This document shows positions 1 through 9,912 of a stretch of 64,000 bases of DNA, piece by piece. The DNA lies in NCBI GenBank assembly GCA_030142905.1, contig JASJOG010000587.1, positions 37,364 through 101,363 of the forward strand. Direction: 5' to 3'. Position numbers and translations under genes: made by a program. The stretch is from Heliopora coerulea (Eukaryota; Cnidaria; Anthozoa; Scleralcyonacea; Helioporidae). The notes beneath the pieces were generated by a model, which worked only from the letters and a program-made list of their open reading frames with translations, did not search any database and was not told the origin of the DNA. Position 1 is the stretch's first letter, and each line of letters starts with the position of its first letter.

Positions 1-350
1 AGGCATGCTTTCAATAAGCTGATGCAAGTATTCTTTGGTGATTGTTTGTAATCCATTTTTGATTACTGCAAAAAGTTCGTTTTCATTTTCCAACTTTCGG
101 TCTTTTGTTAATCAGTCCAACTCAGCCCATAAATTCTCAATGAGATTTAAGAGAACCCATCCCCATTCATCAATATTCCCACTAATGTGCTCAGGAGCAG
201 ATGATAATCGCGGTAAACGATTCTTCTCACTCCCAAATGGTTTCTCAGATTTTTTCTCCATTCGAATTCTCTCTTTCAAGAGGTGATTTATGGTTTTGGC
301 GGAAAATTTGACCCCTGTCTGAGCTTCTAGTTTATCAGCTAGCTAATGTT
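1..350 (-). pseudogene. Tc1/mariner-like transposase remnant (C-terminal part)
   Basis: Read on the minus strand, this stretch encodes recognisable Tc1-family transposase. A helix-turn-helix-like piece (AQTGVKFSAKTINHLLK) is followed by the hallmark C-terminal segment LNLIENLWAEL and then ELFAVIKNGLQTITKEYLHQL. In intact Tc1 proteins the catalytic DDE core lies between these two parts. Here they are almost adjacent, so the core appears deleted, and an in-frame stop follows WAELD. The gene runs off the left edge of the window. A matching element end lies at 1021. Seen: the peptide motifs, the stop and the gap. Inferred: a dead, internally deleted copy. Confidence 0.6.
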
Positions 351-1021
351 TGGTTGGGGTGCTTGATTTGGACGTTTTAATAATTAAACGGTCACTTCGA
401 TCAGTAGTTTCCATCCAGAACCAGGATTATGACTGCAATCTCCACTCAATTTACCCTAATGCAAAGTTCTTTTTTTGTTTTTTTTTCCCAGAACAGGTCA
501 ATGTGAATTTTTTTTTGAAACTGTACATGTGGTAATTCCAGCTTAAAGCAATCCAAGAATTTCATGATTCCTTCTAATTTTCATCTCAGATTTCTCGGTG
601 CCGACTTTTTTAAGTCGCTTACTAGCCACATCACTTTCACATAAAACCTCAACTAAAACGTTCAAAATTGCACATGTAACTGGTTTTTTGGCTAATAATG
701 TTTTGTACTTAACTTATCAACTAAATATTGTAGGATGCGCAATATTTTGATAATTTTATGGACAAGTTCATATCATCCAATTTGTAAGAAATAGGAGAAA
801 ATGCACTATGTTTAGCAGAAGACATTATCATAAAAATGTATTGAGAATTGACGTGTGTTCCATGCCAGCACTTAAAATTAGTATGTCAAAATATTTTTAA
901 TCAGATCTCCAAGAAAGCTTTTACAAATATACGGTTTTCTTTCATTTCTGTTCTTCCAGTGACAGTTATATCAAATTGACTATATTTTTGACGATGGCCA
1001 CTTTTTTTTGCCCAACTCCTG
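351..1021 (-). mobile_element. 5' part and terminal repeat of the Tc1-like element
   Basis: The minus strand begins at 1021 with CAGGAGTTGGGCAAAAAA, and TA follows on the plus side at 1022-1023, as expected for a Tc1/mariner terminus with a TA target. The interior has no clean reading frame. The opposite end would lie left of the window, so the terminal repeat cannot be paired here. Confidence 0.45.
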
Positions 1022-1022
1022 T

Positions 1023-1178
1023 ACATCTGCTGCAAAAGCCCAACACATGTCCATTATAGCTATTATGGAATGTGATGGATGGTCTTCTGAAAATACCTTC
1101 ATGAAGTACTACACCAAATCCATACCCAAGACAAAAGGAAATTTTGGTTTAGTACTGCTGGATGCCTTAAACCAATAA
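1023..1178 (+). pseudogene. Tyrosine-recombinase C-terminal fragment (DIRS/Crypton-like)
   Basis: The plus frame reads TSAAKAQHMSIIAIMECDG followed by WSSENTFMKYYTKSI and ends at TAA 1176. This resembles the end of DIRS- or Crypton-type tyrosine recombinases, where the helix with W(S/T)xxxTFxxFY carries the catalytic tyrosine. The upstream arginine and histidine boxes are missing because the Tc1-like element starts exactly at the left edge, at a TA. The family call rests on the WSSENTFMKYY block alone. A cellular recombinase-like gene fragment cannot be excluded. Confidence 0.45.
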
Positions 1179-2560
1179 AGTGAACCTGCTACATATTTTG
1201 TGCTTCCAGAATTGTAGATTGTTGCTGTTGGCATTCTTTTTGTTTTCTCTTGCAGTATAATCAATTAATGCCAAACGAATGGTTATTGTCAACTTCTTAC
1301 AATGATGGTTGACTTCACGGTCACATGCTTTCAAGTCTCACGTGGCTTCCTTGCGACAGAGACCGGTGACGAAAATGAATTGAAAGATTAAACGAGACCT
1401 ACCTGTAAGTTAAAGTTTAATTGGGATTTCATGATTCGCCGGTGGGAGCTGGGAAGTCACGTGCCCAGCCAGACAGCTGTACACTCAATACCAAGCCATT
1501 ATTGGAAAAATCTTTATCAGTATATTACCTGCCCTTTCACTATGTTACCGGTGAATCTTTAAGCTTTGATCGTGAAGGTGCCAAAGCATATCTCACGTGA
1601 GCTCGCCACAGGTGACTCAGAATCCCAATCAAACCCCAGCTTACAGAGTCATTTAATTTTTCATTTATAAGTGTAAAAACATTCTAATTCTAAAATCTAT
1701 CTATGACGGTGGGGTTTGTACATATATAACTTAAAACTAAAAACCATCGTTTCGTAGAATCAGTTCTTAAGGAAATGTACCTGCACTTTCAATTTGGTTT
1801 TAATGAGTTCAAAAGCTGTTAATTGATTAGAGTTCAACGGGCGAATTTCGCGGAAAAAAACTCGAAGGTTCTTGAATTAAGTATGATTTTCCCGCGGCCC
1901 CAATCCCCACCAATGACAATCATAATGATATGCTATAATTTAGGGTTTAGTACTCACGGTTTATCTGATCAATATAATTGATGTACCCTGTAAATATTTG
2001 AAGTGCTGTCATGCCTAAAAACGCCTTTTCGTTCAGGGAACACATGCTTTTTACCGGTTTCCAGAATTGGATTTGACACATTTTTAGTTACGTTTTTTTA
2101 TACGACGTCTTGCTTTTTCGAAAATTTATATTTACTTTTTCGACATCACCTTTATTTACACCAATTATTACATGATCCACTTATTGGAGCCTCCCATAAA
2201 TGGTAATGGCTTATTTTAGTTATGTAATTTAAGGCATTCTTCGTATGCATTGCAAATTTCACACTTTTTCAAATCTTTGGCACATTTTTTACTGACTGTG
2301 TATCAATTACTTTCTTTTCAAAATTTTCACATGCTTTATTTATGTCCGGTTCATCAAATATGTTCTTGAAAGACGGATTATTTAAATCATTAAGAAAATT
2401 TCCTTTTTAATGTGTCCGATAATTTCTCTTGGTTACTATACGAAGTATTAACTTGAAGATGCTTAGTTTGCGCACGGTGCCTATCATGTTCTAAATTATT
2501 CGAAGTGATGTCTTCACTCTCAACGTATTTTCCATTTGTTACTCCTACTTGCATCATGTC
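1179..2560. other. No gene seen; imperfect inverted repeat inside
   Basis: No supported coding sequence. About 1408-1450 and 1605-1650 are imperfect inverted copies of each other (GTTTAATTGGGATT against AATCCCAATCAAAC), a small foldback. Confidence 0.4.
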
Positions 2561-2561
2561 T

Positions 2562-2828
2562 TCAAGTGTCGTGATGTAAACTTGTCGTTGTATAACTACG
2601 ATCGATAATCTTTGTCGTCAGAAAGTTTACGAGATTTGGATCAGCAACAAGGTATTGAAGAATTTTATTCGAATAATTTCGAGTATTGTAGACATTTTGT
2701 TGAAAAAGATTGATTTTGAGACGAAGAAAATGTTTAAAATCCTCTGCTTGGTTACATATGGGACATCTTGGAACACTTGTGTGAAAGTCGTTCAAATTCT
2801 GAGGCACTGTGTCGATTCTTGTTGACAA
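2562..2828 (-). pseudogene. Possible LINE-type reverse transcriptase tail (Cys/His knuckle)
   Basis: An 88-codon open frame contains VPRCPICNQAEDFKHFL. This resembles the CxxC...H zinc knuckle that follows the reverse transcriptase in some non-LTR elements, where proteins end in a C-x2-C-x8-HFL block plus a helical tail. The expected final Cys is not evident and no reverse transcriptase is visible upstream on the minus strand. I read it as a short, old retroelement relic, but the evidence is a single motif. Confidence 0.3.
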
Positions 2829-4155
2829 AGTTATGATTCAAGCCAAAACGTAAATATTCTATTCGTATTCTAAATATTCTGGTATTTCCTGATTTGTAGG
2901 GCTAATGAAAGGGGTTGAGTAATTGTTAGTTTCCTAAACTTTGATTATTTTCTTATTTTTCGTCCGTAGCGTTTCATTTAGTTCTGACTTAAGAGACTTC
3001 GTCAAGGAACGTTGGATGAATTTAAGAGCTCCTGTGCCATGATGTTTCTCAACGGTCATTTGTAAGTGGAGTACAGTAAATCCTCATCGATGCAATGTAG
3101 TTTGACCTTACGTTTTCTGAGAGAGTGCCTTGATTATACTTTTAAAGGCAGCATAGCAATCTTCATCTGCACAAAAGTTTCCATTGACGTGCAAAAGTTG
3201 GAATCAGGCGTTCCCAAAGTATTTTATGAAAAAAATCAATTCTAGCGGGAAGCTTACATGTCAAATGCTTCAACTTGGTAGCTATGCTTTGCGGTAAATA
3301 TCCAGTGTAAATAAACAAATATATTCGTGGTAAAATATTGAAATATTCAGTTTAAAGAAATACATTCTTACATTCCCCAATTATTACCTTTGGGAATAAC
3401 CTAAGCATTATTAAACTGCTGCTTAGCATGGCAAAACGTGTTGTTCTTACCTGAAGATGACTGTATAGTCGTGAACATTTGTAATTTTATTTAAACTTTT
3501 TAGCCTTTATTATCAAAAAAGCGTTTTAGCAAACGTTATGTTGAAACGTCAACACATCCCCCATTTCCTTAACAGAGCGATCGCCGTAAGATTTTGGATT
3601 CTAATCACATCAAAATGATGTTCACTCTGATGAGTTTCATTCATTCCAGTAATGTAGACCTGATTGCTTTCACACCGAAATATGAACTCTTCCACACTGG
3701 CTAAATGTAACATTAGACCACAAAAATTTGGACTAGTAAGCCTAACCTCCCTTACCTTGCAACAAGTCTCCCGGTCTATTGAGCACTGCTTTTAGCCAAA
3801 AACTCGATTTGCCATTGTTCAGGATTTAAGAAAATATCGTCATTCAACAATATTACCATCGTGATCAGGTACTTTCTATGTTCACGTCCGTGTCCTGTCA
3901 GGGTAAAGGTTTTCCTTCTTCTCAGCTTTGACCAATTTGTTACGTTGAACAAGCTATGACATATCTTTTCCTACTTAGTCATTCAACTGAGTCATTTACA
4001 TTTGGCCAAGTCACACTCCAGGGTAAAATTTATCCTAATTGGCTGACATTCTGTGCTATTTACATTGTTGATGACATTTTGTCTGCGTACTCGAACTATT
4101 TAACGTAAAAATACCCAAAGGATACGCCAGCAATAAGAGGCCTGCCTACGCCATG
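2829..4155. other. No gene seen
   Basis: AT-rich, no credible frame. The only structured piece is CTGAAGA at 3451 followed by a hairpin (GACTGTATAGTC), comparable to the hammerhead-like repeats elsewhere in the window but without a proper GAAA. Confidence 0.4.
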
Positions 4156-4245
4156 ATCTTCAACAGTGGCGTAACTGGGGTAGTTTTGTGGGGGGGGGGA
4201 GGCACAGTCAAAATTTTCCCGACAAAATGGGGGTATGGACTTGAA
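4156..4245 (+). mobile_element. Solo hAT-type element end
   Basis: CAGTGGCGTAACTGGGG at about 4162 followed by a G-run matches the terminal consensus of the complete elements at 4808 and 31101. No partner end was found, so this is a truncated copy. Confidence 0.35.
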
Positions 4246-4807
4246 AAGGTTAAGCCATCTTGAGCTTTTTAAATCGTATCATTAACATCGTTTTCACTGG
4301 AAATTGGCATTTTTCATGTCTTAGCTTTACCGTCGCCTTGTTCATGCAGGTCGCCGGTGAACCAAATTTATATAATATACATAAACATTGCGTCCTATAT
4401 GTTAGACAAACACATTTTTTTATCGTGTACAACAAACAATATTCTACTTAAATAAATTTTAAAGATTAAAGATTTCGGCGTAAAACGTTTAACTCACTAA
4501 AAGTACACGCCAGAATTTCACAATTCTTTGTTTCGTTTTCAGCCAAACTGTCAATTACATAGTCATATGATGGGATATGGGCAAGCTCATCCACGTTTAA
4601 TACTTAGAGCTAAAGTGCTAGGTCTATTTGACATGTTCGTTCGGAAATAATCCCAACTAAATAACGCAATTTAAGCCTTGAGGAACGTTCGGCAGCTGTA
4701 CTGGACCACGGACTACCAACACAAATTGAGTTGTTTCAAAAATGTGCAAGAAAGTTTCAAAATGTGCAAGATAATATTGCGTACATTATCCGATACTAAA
4801 AAGTAAG

Positions 4808-5523
4808 CAGTGGCGTAGCGAGCAGAAGTTGCCCTTGGGGCGAATTTCCAAAATTCCGCCCCCCGGCATATTCCGTGGCCCGTGGGCGTGGTTTCCTAAA
4901 AAAATTTCGGAACATATTCGCAAAAACGAGGACAAAAAATTGCTATTTGATTGTTACAATTTACTTTTGATTGTTACACGACCTATACTGCATACGTTCT
5001 TAACACAATATGTTTACATTTCTAGGAAAGAAAACTTAAGAGATGTCAACAAAACCTTTCTAAATAAAGCTACCTTTTTTATCTATTCAATGTTATTGCA
5101 ATTGATTGTTGGATTAAATAACCAACACCAAAGTTAACTATTGAAAGCACATCTTGATTTTTCTGGCCTTCAGTGAAGGAAACTCGTTTATGACATGGTC
5201 AAAATCGATAGAATTAGCCAGTTCACGTTCGTAATCAATTCATAACATTGTCATCAGTCATCATTAACTTTGAATCACGCGCATGGTTTAAATTCTGTTA
5301 TATTATTTATGTCTTTTAAGAGCTATCAGGCAAAAGATAAACGCCAAAACCGGAAAATTATTCTCATAGTTGTAACTTGTAAACAGGAAGCTCCATTGCG
5401 ATTCAAACATGAAACCCAAAGTGCCGCTCCAACCCAAAAGTGCCACCCGCCAAAGATGTGTCGCCTGGTGCAACTGTCCCCTTCGCCCCCCTCCCCCCCA
5501 CCACCACCTTCGCTACACCACTG
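4808..5523. mobile_element. Non-autonomous hAT-type DNA transposon, 716 bp
   Basis: The left end reads CAGTGGCGTAGCGAGCAG and the right end, reverse-complemented, CAGTGGTGTAGCGAAGG, giving an imperfect terminal inverted repeat of about 16 bp. The flanking 8-mers are AAAGTAAG (4800-4807) and AACGTAAG (5524-5531), seven of eight identical, which is the hAT target-duplication length. No transposase is encoded. The right end carries a pyrimidine-rich tract. Confidence 0.65.
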
Positions 5524-5749
5524 AACGTAAGTATTGCAGCTTATTAAATTTGTCCTTATAACGTCTCTCCTAATTTTCCTCCTGAATGGTCGGACAGCTT
5601 TGGAATTCAGTAGTATCATCGTGTGTAGTTTTCGAAATTACGTGATAATTTTGGAGCAGGCGATTAAAACATGACAAATTCTCTTTTTCTTGTCTGCCAA
5701 AAACTTTGTTGATGTTGTTGCAGCAGTCACAGAAGGATTGGCTGGAATG

Positions 5750-5835
5750 TCAGCCCCAGCATTCGATAGCTCAACAAGTTGGACAGCGGACCAGTATCCC
5801 GAAGGTGCGAGTTCAAACCCCGCTCGAGTCAACAT
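5750..5835 (+). repeat. tRNA-like (SINE-type) sequence with A- and B-box matches
   Basis: TAGCTCAACAAGTTGGACAG resembles a pol III A box (TRGCNNAGYNGG with an insertion), and GAGTTCAAACCCCGCTC resembles a B box, at tRNA-like spacing. The D-arm and acceptor stem do not pair convincingly, so I call it a tRNA-derived repeat rather than a functional tRNA gene. Confidence 0.4.
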
Positions 5836-5875
5836 CTTTCACTTGACTTTGGCAGTTAAGACAATGTCTTGGTGA

Positions 5876-7564
5876 TATTTTAAATTATGGTCTTTGCAGC
5901 AGTCATTTTCAAAGGTTCCTTCAAAGACAAGACAATGAATTTTTCGTCCATTCTTTGAAGTGATTATTCCAAGAAGTATTGGCATCTTGACATAACAACT
6001 TCCTGAGAATTTGAAAAGTGTTTTAGAAATCGCAGTGTTCAGAGTGCGGACGGACTTAACGGGTGAATAAGTGACAGTTAAGGAGATGTCTACGTTGGTG
6101 GACAGGTTTGTAAGTGTAGGCACTAACATATCATGTAAGCCTAACCAAGCTCTTCAGTGATCAAAAATAAGATGACCGCATTAAATGCAATATCCGTGAA
6201 CAAAGTTAACGTACATTAAGGTTTCGAGTAACGATCGAGTAATCGACAGTTATAAAATCATATCAACATTTGAATTTTTGATATTACATACCAGGAACGT
6301 CTAATATATACTGAAAGCCCTCATGTTTACGATGTGCTGAGAGCGCCAAGTGAAGACCGTGGATTCGAGGTTGACGTGGATTTCTGGTAAATTCCAGACA
6401 AATTTTCCGACAGATCCAATTTTCCTGACAAAATTGTTTGGGTGGAGGCGTTTGCCTCCCTTTTTATTCATCAGTTAAACCCACTGGCGTAGCCAGCCCG
6501 TTGGTTTTGGGCGAGCACAGGCATATAGCCATCTGTTTACTGAGGGGGTGACAGCCGAGCGAGAAGCGCAAGCTTTCTGAGAGGTGCGGGGACACAGCCA
6601 CCAAAAAGTTTCTGAATTCTGGGGTCCTTGCATTTTTTAAGAGCAACTTTGCCCAGTTCTGACCTAGCTGTTCCTCAGGAACCCACACCAGACACGGTTA
6701 GTGAAAATACATGCGTTGCACATCAAGTTTATAAATTATAATCAGTACTAATAGAGTGGGATATCAAATATAGTACACAGAGTGGGATATACAATGACGT
6801 CATTCACGTGCGTGATTGGCCGGGTACGTGCTCGGCCAGGCCCGGCCTTGGTTACTCCACCGGTTACATTGCTCCTCTTAATTTTCATTTGTCCGTCACA
6901 GTCTTACTTCAGGGTAACTTTCGATAACGCCAGACTCCATTAGTCCAATGGAAAATCAGTTGACTGATGACTAAGAATTTGTAGCGAGTTTTCGAACATC
7001 GTAGTCCGATTTTACACTGCAGACCGGCCGACTGAATCTTCATCTGACGAAAGACAAAATCATCAAGCTCAAGTTATCAAAAAGTCAAAAAGTGACAGGG
7101 GGGTAGCGATTGAATTTAATGTCTTGGCCAACGGAAAAGGATAAAGATAGTCAACACAAATAGCGCTGACACATCGTACCAAAGATTTAGCTACCAAGGT
7201 TCAGGCTTGCCTCCCCAATATTGAACGGAGTGCCTACCATGCAGTGAGTCAAAAGTATAAAAATGATAATAAAAAGTCTCGGTCAGAAATGAAAAACTTT
7301 TACGCACAAAATTTACATGTTAGCATTTTTGAAATAAAGAACTGTTAAAACAAAACGGCATACCTCTTTTAACCATCACCGTTCTCTATTTCGGTGACTT
7401 ATAATATCAAGATGAAATTCAGGTTTCAAAATTTTGCAAAAACACATTTAAAAATTTGTATTTGACATCAAGAAAGGTCTTCAAAGCACTATCTTTCAAC
7501 ATTGTATTTTATAACAAATACTGGGATGTATCAATCATGTATCTGTTAACGATCAAAACATCGG
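5876..7564. other. No gene seen; one hAT-like end
   Basis: No credible coding frame. ACTGGCGTAGCCAGCCC near 6483 resembles a hAT-type terminus without a partner. AGTGGGATAT is repeated about 25 bp apart near 6755 and 6781. Confidence 0.4.
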
Positions 7565-8069
7565 CAAATACACTTGCAAGGTTCACTGAGAAAATTATAA
7601 CACTTATAACAAGCGCTTGACAAGCAAATTTGTCTTGGGAGTGCTAAGTTTCAGGGGCATTTTGCATGGCATGCGGAAAAGGCATGCTCAAACAGATACT
7701 GTTACCCTCTATATCTTTTTAAAAGGATCATATCTGATAAAAGAAATGGCCAGCTTCCACTGTCAAAAGGACACTTTTAAAAACGTTGGTGGTTACGTGC
7801 CTCCAATGTCACCTGTTCCGATGCCACTGATTTCAATACTGTTAGAATAGCCACACAACTTTTTGCATGAAGTGACAACTGGTGAAGAATCAGAATTTTT
7901 ATTATTTTCCAAGTTTTTACATCACGAAACACAACATTTGGTGCCTTAACTCTATCCTGCACATTTCGCTGTAGCACAACAACAAATTAAAACAAAAGAT
8001 CAAATGAAAAAACAAAGCAAAAAACAAAAGGAAAAGAAATTCTTGCAGGAAAGAGTTAAAAAGGAATAT

Positions 8070-8682
8070 TGTTACGAGCCGGTCCCTATTGAATTATGTG
8101 GCTGCTTTTGGTTCAATTTGCTCGCAACAAAGAATACAAAACCAGCTATATTTTCAACTATTTATTTTACTTTACTTGAATTACTTAAAGATTAGCGTCT
8201 TTATTCTTCCTAACCTTGAAATATGTATTATACTGCTGTGAGACTGAGCACAACTCTGATCACTCTGTACGCTCTTGGATTTTGGTTCTTTCGATTTCTT
8301 TGACGACTTGGACTTCTTGGTTTCTTCGGTTCTGTTGATTTGTTTGGTTCTTGATATTGATAATTCCTTTTAATACTTCGGTTCGTAATGATGTTATTCA
8401 GGCTAACACCTTATGAATAATGCATGCACTGCTGAGTTGTGCTCTGTCTTTTATACGTTAGGATTATGACTATTTTCTTTACGTTAAACGGTGCGTGAAA
8501 GCTTGTTCCAGCACAGGATGTCCGTTACGTTATCTTGTAGGCTAAGGCGTTGCGTTTTGAGGTTTAACTATTTCCTCACTCATGCACGAAAGCAAATTAC
8601 TCATGCACGAAATGCACGAAAGCAATATTCATGCACGAAAGCAATATATCCTAAATATAATATCTACTATATACATGTAACA
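8070..8682 (-). mobile_element. LTR of a truncated Gypsy-type retrotransposon, 613 bp
   Basis: On the minus strand the repeat starts TGTTACATG and ends CTCGTAACA, the TG...CA inverted ends typical of LTRs. It sits directly after a polypurine tract (8683-8697) and the end of an RNase H frame, so it is the 3' LTR. It contains three direct copies of a 16-bp motif TCATGCACGAAAGCAA between about 8579 and 8652. It is present only in copy A of the duplication. Confidence 0.6.
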
Positions 8683-8698
8683 CCCTCCCCCTTAAAAG
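8683..8698 (-). other. Polypurine tract before the LTR
   Basis: Minus strand AAGGGGGAGGG lies immediately upstream of the LTR start TGTTACATG. This is the usual primer site for plus-strand synthesis in LTR retrotransposons. Confidence 0.55.
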
Positions 8699-8759
8699 AA
8701 AGAAAGTTTGTGAAAAACTTTCGTTTTAATGTCATCATGCAGGTTCATGAAAGGTCTAA

Positions 8760-8898
8760 CTATGGTCGAGATAGACAATCAGCAATCAGGTTGTCGCGTC
8801 CTTTTATATGTTGTATGTTGAGGTTGTATTCTGACAGAATGAGACTCCACCGCAACAAACGCTGGTTCTTGTTTTTCAGTTTGTGCAAGAAAACCAAT
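8760..8898 (-). pseudogene. Gypsy-type RNase H C-terminal fragment
   Basis: The minus frame gives LKNKNQRLLRWSLILSEYN, then IQHIKGRDNLIADCLSRP and a TAG stop at 8760. RWSL....YN..I.HIKG.DN.IAD.LSR is the hallmark end of Ty3/Gypsy RNase H. The stop is followed by only about 60 bp before the polypurine tract and LTR, so no integrase lies downstream. That is unlike the usual Gypsy order and fits the Gmr1-like group, where integrase precedes reverse transcriptase. The fragment is cut at 8898, where duplicated sequence resumes. An internal deletion could also explain the missing integrase. Confidence 0.65.
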
Positions 8899-8967
8899 AA
8901 TAGAAGTGATCGTACTTGGGTGTGAATGACATATCCCGCGGAGTGAATAATTAGTTAGGTGGTGCTA

Positions 8968-9265
8968 CTTTTGAAGCAGAATGTTGTATTGTTCGGGCAG
9001 TGGCTTGGAGTTGTTGTCGGCTTGAATGGTTTTCGCTATGCCAAGATTCTAAGGTTTTCCGTTTTCAATAGTTCCCCTTGTCGATTATATTTCCCTCAGC
9101 AAAGTTGATTCTGTGACCGTTTGTCCAGGCATGGTTCGCGATATTTGATCCTGCGTGCGTAGTTTAACGTTTCTGATGTGTTCCTTTTCTCGGGTTTCAA
9201 AACTTTGTCCAGTTTCTGCTATGTAACTCCATGGGCATTTTTACAATTCATTTTATAAATGATTG
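8968..9265 (-). pseudogene. Penelope-like GIY-YIG endonuclease tail, broken (copy A)
   Basis: Minus-strand frames give PWSYIAETGQSFETREKEH, then SNIANHAWTNGHRINF, RKTLESWH and finally ADNNSKPLPEQYNILL. This order (cysteine-rich lead, YIGETG-like box, H..W...H, LESWH, DNN.....PLP.QY) is the C-terminal GIY-YIG module of Penelope-like retroelements, which nicks the target DNA. It is spread over three frames with a stop after GNY. The same lesions occur in the copy at 45280. The reverse transcriptase that should precede it (above 9265) is not recognisable. Confidence 0.7.
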
Positions 9266-9600
9266 ATAATAAAGGACTCCTGCTCGTTTCTTAAACATTA
9301 CTTAAAGTTCAATAGCAATTTGGTCATTTTTAGTTTGACTTTCGATTATCTTCACTCCCAGTGTGCTCCTTGTAGACCATGTTACTGCTGAAACTACAGT
9401 CTATCTTAAATTATTTTGCTTGTAGGTTGTGTTACTGTTAATTTGCTAAACCTTCGTATCTTTTGCCAAATACAACTTCCCATTCAATACTAAAATACCC
9501 TGCATGACTAAAGTCTTTAGTATAGTATAACGGTATGGAGTAATCCTGCTAAAATCCTATTGGCGATGATCCAACATCAAAAATTCCTTGGTTGCTTATA

Positions 9601-9912
9601 ACAATTTCACATGCAATTTCACATATGAAAAGACAATTCACATGTGAATTGTTTAAATTCCATATGTAAAATGAAAATTTCATGTGTGAAATTAATTTTC
9701 ATGAGTGGATCTTCAATTTCGTACGTGAAATATATGTTTTGAACACCTATATGAAATTTTGAACCAGTTAATTTCAAATGTGAATTAGCTATTTCATACG
9801 TTAAAACGTTCCCATTTCATCCATTAAATGAATATTTCGTGTGAGAAAATGTTCCAATCCTATGTTTTTCACATGTGAAATATCACGTGAAATTTTCAAT
9901 AGGGTGCACCGT
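9601..9912. repeat. Array of degenerate TTTCACATGTGAAA palindromes (copy A)
   Basis: About 14 variants of a 14-bp palindrome (TTTCACATGTGAAA and forms such as TTTCGTACGTGAAA, TTTCATGTGTGAAA, TTTCAAATGTGAAT) follow one another every 20-25 bp over 310 bp. The sister copy is at 45909-46219. The array is unrelated to the microsatellites. Its role is unknown. Confidence 0.6.

Noticed and set aside
5750..5835. Functional tRNA gene
   Set aside because: A- and B-box-like sequences are present but the acceptor stem and D arm do not pair.
8491..8925. 144-codon plus-strand frame
   Set aside because: It runs antisense through the LTR, polypurine tract and RNase H fragment. The minus strand explains the sequence better.
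9601..9912. CRISPR-like repeat array
   Set aside because: Motifs are degenerate palindromes with irregular spacers and short period in a eukaryotic, transposon-rich context. No cas genes.
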